Below the pieces are notes generated by a model. That model was given only the letters and a program-made list of their open reading frames with translations, had not been told where the DNA came from and ran no database searches. Both the position numbers and the translations under genes were made by a program. Shown here piece after piece: positions 30,994 through 40,291 of a stretch of 64,000 nucleotides of DNA (within the stretch, counting starts at the first letter, position 1; every line of letters starts with the position of its first letter). The DNA is from Undaria pinnatifida (Eukaryota; Sar; Phaeophyceae; Laminariales; Alariaceae). The stretch is from contig JABAKD010000020.1 in NCBI GenBank assembly GCA_012845835.1, positions 14,312,268 through 14,376,267 on the forward strand, read 5' to 3'.

Positions 30994-32866
30994 TGCTCAA
31001 CACCAAGTCGCCGACCCTTGATCCGAGCATTGTGGACGAGCTTCAGCAGGGCCCCCCGTGCAGACCACTGGACGATGTCCCGTCTAGGTACGAAGTAGAG
31101 GAAGCGATCCGTGCGTTGGCGAACCGAAAGGCGGTAGGGCCCGATGGTCTCCCAGCCGAGCTCTTGCAGGTTTCGGCCGACAAGGGAGAATTGAACGCCC
31201 TCGTAAAGCTCCACGATATTGTTGTCGCTGTTGGAGGGGAGGTGGCGTACCGCAACAATCGAAATATGCAACGATTAAGGTGCTTCACAAGAAGAAAGAT
31301 CGGACTGAGTGTGGCAGTTACCGTGGCATCTCCCTCGTGGCTCACGCCGACAAAGTACTGCTCAAAGTCATCGCGGGTCGCCTGAGTGAATATTGCGAAC
31401 GCGAGAACATTCTGCCGGAGGAACAGTGTGGGTTCAGACCCCAACGCTCGACGGTTGACACGATGTTCGTAGTACGACGACTGCAGGAACTGGCGAGGAA
31501 GAAGGACACCCCCTTGTACTTGTGCTATATCGACCTCACCAAAGCATACGACTCCGTCGACCGAACCCTGCTGTGGGATGTCCTTGCTCGTTTGGGCGTG
31601 CCACCGAGAATGCTCGCCAATTCCACGTCGGTATACAAGCATGCGTGCGGCTGGATGATGGAGAGTGCTCGGATAAGTTCGACGTGGGGCAAGGTCTCAG
31701 GCAAGGATGCGTGCTCGCGCCACTGCTGTTCAACATGTTTTTCACGGTGGTACTGCGTGTGGCCGTGAAACGCTTCCTCGCTGATGCAGTCATCACGGAC
31801 AACATGGTTCAGCTCCAGCGGAAGGAGGAAGGCGAGAAGAAGGGTACTTCACGCACAGGCAAAGTCGACGGGCGGAGGGGGAGGGAGGGCAGAGATTGTG
31901 GGGTATGCTGTACGCGGACGATGCGGGCATCGTATCGCGATCATCAGAAGGGCTGGAGAGGATGATGGACAGTGATCGTGACTGCGTGTTCGCCGTTCGG
32001 GCTTACGGTATCCGAGGCAAAAAGAGATGATGTGCCTGGAAACCAAAGGCGGGGGGAAGGTGTCGTTCAAACTCAATGCAGCCGGCCAGGTATACAAACA
32101 AGCAATCGAGTTTGTGTACTTCGGCGGGGCTATCACCGCAGACAGAGACCTTAGCATTTGAATAACGTGGCGTCTTCAGAGGGCCTAGTCGTGCTTCCAG
32201 CGGTACAAGATGGAAATCTATGATCGCCCGGGTGTGCGCTTACGGTTGAAGGTGCGGGTGCTGAAAGCTGAGGTGGTCGAGACACTGCTTTACGGTTGCA
32301 TGACGTAGAGCCCGAAGAAGCCTGACTATGACAGGCTACGACGGGTTGACCACTCCATGCTCCTGCGATGCCTTGGATGGCGGAAACGGAAGCGCGACGA
32401 CCAGACCCTATCGTACGCCGACGCGCTTGCCAAGACAGCTTCCGAAAGCGTAAAGGCGATAGTGCGCAAACGGAGGATATTGTTTGCGAGATTCGTAGCA
32501 CGTATGGGGGAGGAGCGTCTGCCACAGAGGGTGATGTTTGGGGAGTTTGTTGGGGGTAAGGGCTGCTCAGGGGGGCAAGAGAAGGACTGGATGGATCATT
32601 TGAAGGAGGATATGTCGGTCTTCGGAATTAAATTCGAAGGGTGGCGAAAGGCTGCTCAGAAAGGTGGCAGATGGTTTCGACGAGTAGAGGAGGGAGCCGA
32701 GTTGTTCATGCGGAATTGGCATGAAACGGAGAGACGCAAAGCTGCAGAGCGACGCGCAAAGGCTGCGGCAGCGCCATTCACGTCGGCATCTCTAAGCGGT
32801 CAGGGGAGGGGGAAGGGGCGGAGGGGGGGGGGGAAGGGGGGGCGTCATGCCCAAGAGACTGAAATC
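30994..32866 (+). pseudogene. LINE-A reverse transcriptase and C-terminal region
   Basis: [12 protein letters not shown] opens the [22 protein letters not shown], then [20 protein letters not shown] and [15 protein letters not shown] follow (motif A, Asp present). Next are [17 protein letters not shown] (motif B) and, in a third frame near 31900, [14 protein letters not shown] (motif C YADD). Downstream are RLRVRVLKAEVVETLLYGCM-like and RRILFARFVARMGEERLPQR segments and a Gly/Arg tail ending HAQETEI. At least three frameshifts occur between 31200 and 32200. Catalytic residues are preserved in sequence but not in one frame. Confidence 0.85.
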
Positions 32867-33040
32867 TAGGTTTTGGCCATCATCGTCTTGAAAGTTATGG
32901 GCCTTCCAATGGCCGTCACAAGATCGTAAGACCGCCCTGACTTCTTCGCCATGTTGCGTTCTCTCCCCAGTGCCATTGATGATGCATTTGATACCCCCTA
33001 TGAGCCCAATGCCGTCTTTAGTCAGTTCCTAGGATCTGCT

Positions 33041-33364
33041 AGTAACAGCCGGTCGCCCCTGTGGCATATCAGGTAATCCTCGAGCCTGGTATAGGTCAGT
33101 TTCGCGAGTTTGAGCCCCGCCGAGTGCATACTCGTATAATTCGTTTGGACTTTCTCTTGTGCACAAATTGACTTGCGGAAAACGCGAGAGCGTGAGTTAG
33201 CAACACTCGATGAAAAATCGACGAGCAATGGTATTGCTGAACCCTATGCGCGATAAAAATTGAAGGCAAGGACCGGGGGGGAAAAGGGACGACACCTGTG
33301 ACCACGGCTTGTCCAGAAGCTGGAAAGTAAAAAGTGTGACAAGAAAAAAAAAAAAAAAAAAGTA
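33041..33364 (+). mobile_element. tRNA-derived SINE, copy 2, inside the LINE-A 3' UTR
   Basis: The head GGTCGCCCCTGTGG starts at 33051, the body is shared with copies 1 and 3, and a poly(A) lies at about 33344-33361. It splits the LINE-A word GCTAGTATGACAT, which is intact at 6.55 kb and reversed at 30.25 kb. AGTA is repeated at 33041-33044 and 33361-33364, a short target-site duplication. The LINE-A 3' UTR resumes with TATGACATTTTTTTTCTCTC. Confidence 0.85.
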
Positions 33365-33888
33365 TGACATTTTTTTTCTCTCTTCCTTTCTTTGCTTCCT
33401 ATTCTTGTATTTTCTTGCTTTTCTCGTCTTTTTTTTTTTCCTTTCCTTTTTAGTTTTTTTTTCGCTTTCTTTTCTTTTCTTTCCTTTCCTTTATCTCCTT
33501 TTTGTTCTTTGTTTCTTCTTTCCAATTTACTTGCGTCTGTTGTGCGTACGCGTAGTGATAAGTGCTACATGTAATATACCAGGTACGCAGTAGTCTTTTT
33601 TGGGTGGCAAGCGGTATAGTCGGTTTTTCCAGACGCGAGTAATGAGACGTATGCGCCGGCATGGACCTGGCACATCGTAGACTACTCCCAGTTTCACTTT
33701 TATATGTTTCTGGTGGAGGCATGAATTGCGTCAGCTGTGATATATGCGTGTAACACCTTGGGTTGTATGTGTTTTTCCCTGAGGTATTCCTCAGCTCCAG
33801 AGTGACTGGAGCCTGTCCTGTGACCACGGACTTGATTATGCTAGTTAATGTGAGAACAACAACAACAATGACAACAACAACAACAACA

Positions 33889-34805
33889 TATGAATAGAAG
33901 GTAGTTCACGGCTAGCTGCAGTCCCATGTGTTCCCTTTTCCCACTGTACCTGCCGCCCCCGACGCTCTCTGATCGTTGCTGCAAGCTCACCCCCAGTAGC
34001 TATTAATGGTAAGCACGATACTGTTTGGATTACAAAACACGGGGGGCACGGTAGTTGGACTTGATTTTGCAATCGGAAAACAGAGAAATTTGTATGCGAT
34101 TAAATCGGGTACTCTTACAATGGTGGCGTTGCGTATATTCGAAGTTGGAATGGAAGTATTAAGTTTTTATACCTGGTACGGAACTTTGGAAACATTAATG
34201 ATCTGGTGGCTATTAATAGAAATGATATCTGCCACCAGGTCACAGGTATATGCAAACTATTCTTGTTTGCACGTATTGATACGAGACTACAACACCCGAT
34301 ATCTGGTGTTGTGGTATTCTCTTATGACCTTTAATGGAATTGGTGATACGACGGTAGAAAGTGTTTTTGTGTTCTTGACGAAAAACTGAAGGTTCCCTCC
34401 TGGTGTTATGCCTGCATCAACATATCACCTGTGGCAACTGGCATGAAAAGAGAGGGTTATGACCTTCGGGAACCGAAAGCAGCGTAACCCGTGGTTTGTT
34501 TGGACGCGAAAGAATTTAGGGTTGTTGTTCCATGCTCTGGTAGCGGTCCACCACACGGTAGTTGGTGGCCATCACTCTTCGGTTGACTCGCACAGCTAGG
34601 TAAGCCCGCACGTCGGAGGGCAAGGGACGGTACCGTGTAGGCTGTGCGACCAGAGAAGAGGCAAGTGTTAGTAGCCGGCCAGCGACCCAGCATTAGGTCG
34701 GCTCTCGTGATATTTCTGTCGTTTGTGTCTATTTCACCGGACGTGCTTGACGAGAATCTGGTTTTGGTTGTCGGTCACATCCCAGCGACAAACCCAAAGG
34801 AGTGG
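33889..34805. other. No recognised gene
   Basis: A 127-codon plus frame (34006-34389) is hydrophobic and starts MVSTILFGLQNTGGTVVGLD. It might be a membrane protein fragment but matches nothing I know. The remainder to 34805 shows no motif. Confidence 0.3.
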
Positions 34806-34969
34806 GCTGAAATATATTATTACGCAGATAGTATACCAGCAGCGCCCTGGTCCTGCAGGTGACAAGCCAAATATGTAAGAAATACTGAATGTCTACCTGG
34901 CACTCCGTCGAGTCAGGCTTTGGACAGTATTTCACCGGTAATAAAAAGTGAGAATATAGACGCATAATA

Positions 34970-35725
34970 CTTACCTAGTCTCCGTCGAGACGGGCAGACG
35001 GGCGTTGACTTATGACGACGTTATTATTTGTACCCCCCCTTCATGCTCGAATTGAGAAACCAGAGACAGGATACCTATACCTCGTCTCCGTCGAGGCAGG
35101 CATTTGGTTATTGCTCTATGCGACCGCCGGTCTCTCGGCTTGGCAGGTTTCGCGTACAATCAATGGATCATGGTTTCAGGTGGGGCTGAGGCAGATTACG
35201 TACCCAGTCTCCGTTGAGACGGGCGATGATTTATGTCGCCAATTATTTGTACCCGCCCTCTATGCTCGAATTGAAAAACCAAAGACAGGATAACTACACC
35301 TCGTCTCCGTCGAGACAGGCGTTTAGTTATTGCTGTATGCGACCGCCGGTATCACGGCTTCGCATGTTTCGCGTACAATCGATGGGTCATGGTCTCAGGT
35401 GGGCTCGATTTAATGTAGAAGTCAGATACAGAATATCAGGCTTTGGTGCGGGCTAAATGCATACCCAGTCTCCGTTGAGACAGGCGTTGACCTATATAGG
35501 TCGTTAGTATAATCCCCATTCATGCTCGAATTGAGAAACCAAAGACAGAATACCCACACCTAGTCTCCGTCGAGACAGGCGTCGGGTTAATTCTGTATGG
35601 GAAGTCGAGAGAGGCGATCGCCACGCCGTTGCGTGCGACCGCAGGTATCACGGCTTCACATGTTTCGCGTACAATCGATGGGTCATGGTTTTTAGGTGGG
35701 CTCGAATTATGCAGCCGTCGCTGTG
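34970..35725 (+). repeat. 227-bp satellite array in unit I copy 1
   Basis: Units carry CAGTCTCCGTCGAGACGGGC, a TTTGTACCC..CTTCATGCTCGAATTGA segment, CTCGTCTCCGTCGAGACAGG and TTTCGCGTACAATCGATGGG. The near-twin GTCTCCGTCGAGAC words within each unit show an older internal duplication. Because 227 is not a multiple of three, long open frames across units are not coding. Confidence 0.85.
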
Positions 35726-35729
35726 TAGT

Positions 35730-37156
35730 GTGTGTGTGTGTGTTCTTCACATTAAACCGTTCTTCTACTCGTCGACATCCAGCACACCCAGTGTCCGTAC
35801 TGATTCTTCACCCTAGAAAGATCAGCTCTGTGGTCACAAGCTACGACACAGAGATAATGCATCGTAATGCATTCGACAACGCAATGTCATGCCCTAGTAC
35901 TGGGTACGACAGGCACAACATACATGCGTCAGCAACAGAAATACATTGGAAGAGAGAAATACGAAATAAACAAAAACAAAAACAAAAACAAAAAACAAAA
36001 ACAAAATAAGAAAACAAATAAAAACAAAGATAAAAATAAAACAAAAATGAAACAAACAAAATGAAGGGGAAATCGAAGAAACAACCCAACCGGAAAGGAG
36101 AGCCAAAGCTCGGAAAAGAAACATACCAGGTAATAAAATGAAATAAAATAAAGTAAAGTAAAACCAAAATAAGATAATCCAAACACGAGCCAAACCTGGA
36201 CACGCAAGGAGGGAACAAAGGGGAAAAAAATACCCCAGAAAAAGACGAAAAGTGCTATGTACCTACTAGTCGGCCTGGTACCTTGCTACCCTGTCTGCCA
36301 TCTCCTTCCTGCCTTCGTCCACCGCGGTCTCCCTTCTATTCCTCCTGTTGCCCCCCCTGCCCCCATTCCCTTGGACGGCTTTCCTTCTACTCCTCCTGTT
36401 TTCCCCCCCTCCCCCCTTTGTGTTCTTCTCATTAAACCGAAATACCTGAGCAAAAAACTTGGTATCCAGCTGCACTAAATCTCGTGTTGCCGGGCCGTCG
36501 AGTTTCCTGCAGGCCAATGAAGTCACAGCCGAGTTGCTGGCCTTTCGCCAGTACACGCTCGTCATGCCCATACCCGTTCTTCCCCTTTACGGCCAGGGTA
36601 CGCACGTTGTAGGTCGCTACCGCCACAAGTGCCGCCTTCCGTCTCTTACGAGTCTCGCGTGCTGCTTTCTCAGCCAGCCGACGAGAGGCTCGTCCCCTCC
36701 TCCGTTTCTGTTTCTGTTGTTTCTTTTTTCTCTCTATTAATGTGATGATTGTGGCTCTCCGTTTCGTAGCCCGGTTCGCGCCTTGGTTTCCGCTGGCTGG
36801 GTGCAGCCGTCCCAGCCAACGCCGACACTCCCATCCTTCCTGTCGTGCATGCGTACCCACGCGGTGGCCAGCCTCTCCACTCCCCAAGCTGCCCACGCTG
36901 CGCTCTCTGCTGTGGTGATGTACCCGTCCTGCCCCGGGGATGAACTCCTCGGCGTCGGGGTTAAAAAGAAAACCCATCACCACCACCCCACGCGGTCCTT
37001 AGAGTGAGCAGTTCACTAGCCAGACCGCGCAAGGTTCCCTCTCTACCCAGCCCGAGGCTCGATGCCCGTGTGACTGCCGCTAGACCGCTGCAGGTCCTCG
37101 CGGGCTTCCTCGGCCCACCCCAAGGACGGGGCAGGCCGAAGGAGAACGGTACGAGA
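35730..37156 (-). mobile_element. LINE-B, internally deleted copy with both ends
   Basis: GTAGT flanks it at 35725-35729 and 37157-37161. The uninterrupted GTGTAGTACGAGTACC occurs at 38.78 and 50.29 kb. On the minus strand the 5' part encodes a basic region (KKQQKQKRRRGRASRRLAEK) and the endonuclease start (VATYNVRTLAVKGKNGYGHD, DFIGLQETRRPG). At AAGYQVFCSG it jumps to TTTCGGTTTAATGAGAAG and the G-rich C-terminal tail ([20 protein letters not shown]). A 3' UTR follows and ends in (AC)n. Most of EN and all of RT are missing. Confidence 0.85.
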
Positions 37157-37484
37157 GTAGTACGAGTACCTGGTACAGCAGAAGATGTGATCTGACAAGT
37201 CGCGAATTGTCGTCGTACGTATGTATATATCTATACCACAGGTATGGTACCGAATATATCGCAATACGCAGACCATGGTAAGAATGGTCATGAATCTGAT
37301 GCGAAATTACGTGTCAATCGCTGAAATATTGGTCATCGTCATCATGTATTCATCGCGTATGCACGACAACTCAAGTGCTAGATGAACCGGATGTAAGTTC
37401 CGACAGCGTCTATCAAATGGATGAACCGGAGGCGAAAAGAAAAAGAAAAAAAAAGAAAAAAAAAATATATATATACGAATAGCT

Positions 37485-38909
37485 GAAATATATTATAACG
37501 CATAGTATACCAGCAGCGCCCTGGTCCTGCAGGTGACAAGCCAAATATTTAAGAAATACAGAATGTCTACCTGGTACTCCGTCGAGTCAGGCGTTGGACA
37601 GTATTTCACCGGTAATAAAAAGTGAGAATATAGAGTCTAGACGCATAATACTTACCCAGTCTCCGTCGAGACGGGCAGACGGGCGTTGACTTATGACGAC
37701 GTTATTATTTGTACCCCCCCTTCATGCTCGAACTGAGAAACCAAAGACAGGATACCTATACCTCGTCTCCGTCGAGGCAGGCATTTGGTTATTGCTCTAT
37801 GCGACCGCCGGTCTCTCGGCTTCGCAGGTTTCGCGTACAATCGATGGGTCATGGTTTCAGGTGGGGTTAAGACAGAATACGTACCCAGTCTCCGTTGAGA
37901 GGGGCGCTGATTTACGTCGCCAATTATTTGTACCCCCCTTCATGCTCGAATTGAGAAACCAAAGACAGAATACCTACACCTCGTCTCCGTCGAGACAGGC
38001 GTTTAGTTATTGCTGTATGCGACCGCCGGTATCACGGCTTCGCATGTTTCGCGTACAATCGATGGGTCATGGTTTCAGGTGGGGTTGAAAAGCTCGATCA
38101 AGAATACGTACCCAGTCCCCGTTGCGACGGGCGTTGACGTATGTCGCCAATCATTTGTACCCCCTTTCATGCTCGAATTGAGAAACCAAAGACAGGATAC
38201 TTACACCTCGTCTCCGTCGAGGCAGGCGTTTGGTTATTGCTGTATGCGACCGCCGGTATCACGGCTTCGCATGTTTCGCGTACAATCGATGGGTCATGGT
38301 TTCAGGTGGGGTTGAAAAGCTCGATCAAGAATACGTACCCAGTCCCCGTTGCGACGGGCGTTGACGTATGTCGCCAATCATTTGTACCCCCTTTCATGCT
38401 CGAATTGAGAAACCAAAGACAGGATACTTACACCTCGTCTCCGTCGAGACAGGCGTTTGGTTATCGCTGCATGCGACTGCTGGTATCACGGCTTCGCATG
38501 TTTCGCGTACAATCGATGGGTCGTGGTTTCAGGTGGGGTTGAGGCAGATTACGTACCCAGTCTCCGTTGAGACGGGCGATGATTTATGTCGCCAATTATT
38601 TGTACCCGCCCTCTATGCTCGAATTGAAAAACCAAAGACAGGATAACTACACCTCGTCTCCGTCGAGACAGGCGTTTAGTTATTGCTGTATGCGACCGCC
38701 GGTATCACGGCTTCGCATGTTTCGCGTACAATCGATGGGTCATGGTTTTTAGGTGGGCTCGAATTATGCAGCCGTCGCTGTGTAGTACGAGTACCTGGTA
38801 CAGCAGAAGATGTGATCTGACAAGTCGCGAATCATCGTCGTACGTATGTATATATCTATACCACAGGTATGGTACCGAATATATCGCAATACGCAGACCA
38901 TGGTAAGAA
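37485..38909 (+). repeat. Composite unit I, copy 2, left part
   Basis: The same lead-in as copy 1 is followed by about five satellite units and the intact CGCTGTGTAGTACGAGTACC join. The sequence stops at CCATGGTAAGAA (38909), where the Helitron begins, and continues at 45029 with TGGTCATGAATCTGATGCGA. Confidence 0.9.
37650..38760 (+). repeat. 227-bp satellite array in unit I copy 2
   Basis: Consecutive units are almost identical. ATGTCGCCAATCATTTGTAC starts at 38139 and again at 38366, giving a period of 227 bp. The GAAAAGCTCGATCAAGAATA variant marks the two central units, which points to recent amplification. Confidence 0.9.
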
Positions 38910-38953
38910 CTAGGGTAAGGTGGCCGCCCGCCGTAGGCGGCGGGACGGCCACC
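38910..38953 (-). other. Helitron 3'-terminal hairpin and CTAG end
   Basis: Arms 919-933 and 938-953 (38919-38953) pair as GGTGGCCG+CCCGCCG with CGGCGGG+CGGCCACC. That is a 15-bp stem with one bulged A and a four-base loop. It ends nine nucleotides before the element terminus CTAG (38910-38913). Hairpin plus CTRR is the transposition terminator signal of Helitrons. Confidence 0.9.
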
Positions 38954-38959
38954 CGGAGA

Positions 38960-39649
38960 TACGCCTGAAGAAGGTCAATCAATGAATTGAGGATGAGAAG
39001 TGCGGGAAATAGAGAGGAGGATGCAGGTTATGTCTATTAAAGGAGGAAGTGGCATCTATGATACATCCCCGCGACTTTGGGCATGACTGAATTGAAACGC
39101 GGTGGCCGTATCAGGGGCGATGAATGTGTAATCAGTATAATTTTAGATGAAATATTAATGGAAAGTACGCAGGATGGGCAGGCGGATGAATGACTCGGAA
39201 AGAGACATCGGTGACGCCGCACTGTTGTTTATGTAACGGAGTAAGTGTAATAGCTCCGTGATAAAAATTAATGGTGAAGAGAACAAGATGACGGTGAACC
39301 CGGTGAAGAAGAAAGCGACGAAGATGATACGGTGATTAATTCGAACACATAATCGAAATCGTGAATGAAAGAATCGGAAAAGCCCCGAAGATGGAAGGGC
39401 AAAAAGCAGCAAATCTCGATTGCTATGTTACAGCGAAAGAAAGCGAAAAAAACATGAAAAGGTCGACCTGGAAATAATTACGTAGTGTACACGAAACGTG
39501 TGATAGCTTACGAACTCGTTGTAAGTGAAACGACTGAGACGCTGATAGCAGATGCCAAACTTCAGGTGAAAATGAGCCGGAAGAAAGTTGATGGCTAAAG
39601 AAGACGATCATCTACGGTATGTGAAACAGAAGCTTAGGTGCGTCGGTAG
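38960..39649. other. Helitron subterminal noncoding region
   Basis: Between the 3' hairpin and the last Rep-like exon the sequence is moderately AT-rich. Only short frames occur, and no helicase motif (Walker A GxGKS, DExx) could be found on the minus strand. Confidence 0.5.
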
Positions 39650-40203
39650 AATCAATCTTCGTCATCGGAAGACGACTCGTTGCTGGATGACGAAGCTTCT
39701 TCCTCGCCGGATGACGATGCAGAATCCGGCGTGTCCTCGTCGGAAGAGGATGAGGAACTGTCGCTGAAGACGATGTTGCCCAGATGCGTTGTGTAGGGAC
39801 GAAGTATATTTATCTTGGTTGTTAGCGTGGAAGGCGAGACGTTCATCCTCGATGCAGCTGAAGACGTCGATGAGAAATTCGTTGACGACGGGGCCTAGTC
39901 TTTGAAAGCGTGACTCGGTGAGCAACAACTGTGTAACCCACTGAAGCATTGTGATTTTTCTTCCGGTAGTGCTCACGAGGTCAGGGTGCCATCCGCAATC
40001 TTTCCCGTGGGGCAACAATAAAGGAAATGTTAAGGGAAAGTAGTCTTGGTCACGGCAATGCAAGTATTCCTTGTCTCCGGTGAGTGCGATGGTTATCGAT
40101 TTGCGGTCTTGTGGAAGAACGCCACGACTTCGCGTGTCGACGGAAATCATCTCTCGAGTCGGATCCATGGGTGTGGAGAAAGACACCGTGTCGGGTCTGC
40201 GTC
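39650..40203 (-). pseudogene. Helitron Rep-like protein, C-terminal visible exon
   Basis: After a plausible acceptor (TTATACACAG|ACG near 40203), the frame reads REMISVDTRSRGVLPQDRKS, then HCRDQDYFPLTFPLLLPHGK, DCGWHP and a RLAFHANNQ segment. 'YxPLxFPLLFPHGExGW' followed by a long helix and 'R...NNQ' is typical of Helitron helicase-like N-terminal regions. Beyond it a second frame gives a Ser/Asp/Glu-rich tail (SDSSSSSSDEDTPDSASSSG) ending ESSSDDED and stop at 39652. A frame change or splice must link them. The HUH nuclease and helicase do not follow. Confidence 0.7.
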
Positions 40204-40291
40204 TGTGTATAACGAATAAACACGCGATACATAATAGCACGCGATACATAATAGTTTAAGTAACAGCGAGAATATAGTTGGTTGCAGGGCA

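Larger units (their letters stand above)
27570..33888 (+). mobile_element. LINE-A retrotransposon, near full length, interrupted twice
   Basis: In order: a 5' region with a short frame, an APE-type endonuclease (28.3-29.1 kb), a linker, RT (31.0-32.3 kb), a C-terminal Gly-rich end (to 32866) and a ~1-kb 3' UTR ending (AAC)n near 33886. Two insertions interrupt it: a reversed LINE-A copy at 29707-30987 and a SINE at about 33045-33360. Without them the element would be about 4.7 kb. Frameshifts in EN (near 28450) and RT (near 31270, 31700 and 31900) make it non-functional. The 5' boundary is approximate. Confidence 0.75.
34806..37484 (+). repeat. Composite unit I, copy 1 (contains a LINE-B insertion)
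   Basis: In order: a lead-in (TATACCAGCAGCGCCCTGGT, GTGACAAGCCAAATATGTAA), a short 227-bp satellite array (34970-35700), then CAGCCGTCGCTGTGTAGT. The sequence after the LINE-B insertion resumes TACGAGTACCTGGTACAGCA, followed by CATGGTAAGAATGGTCATGA and AAATGGATGAACCGGAGGCG. It ends with an A-rich tract and TATATATACGAATAGCTGAA. It is immediately followed by copy 2. Confidence 0.85.

Noticed and set aside
37693-38646. Repeated ~100-130-codon frames with recurring VSRTIDGSWFQVG-like peptides
   Set aside because: They arise from a 227-bp satellite. The period is not a multiple of three, so frames change from unit to unit, which argues against coding.
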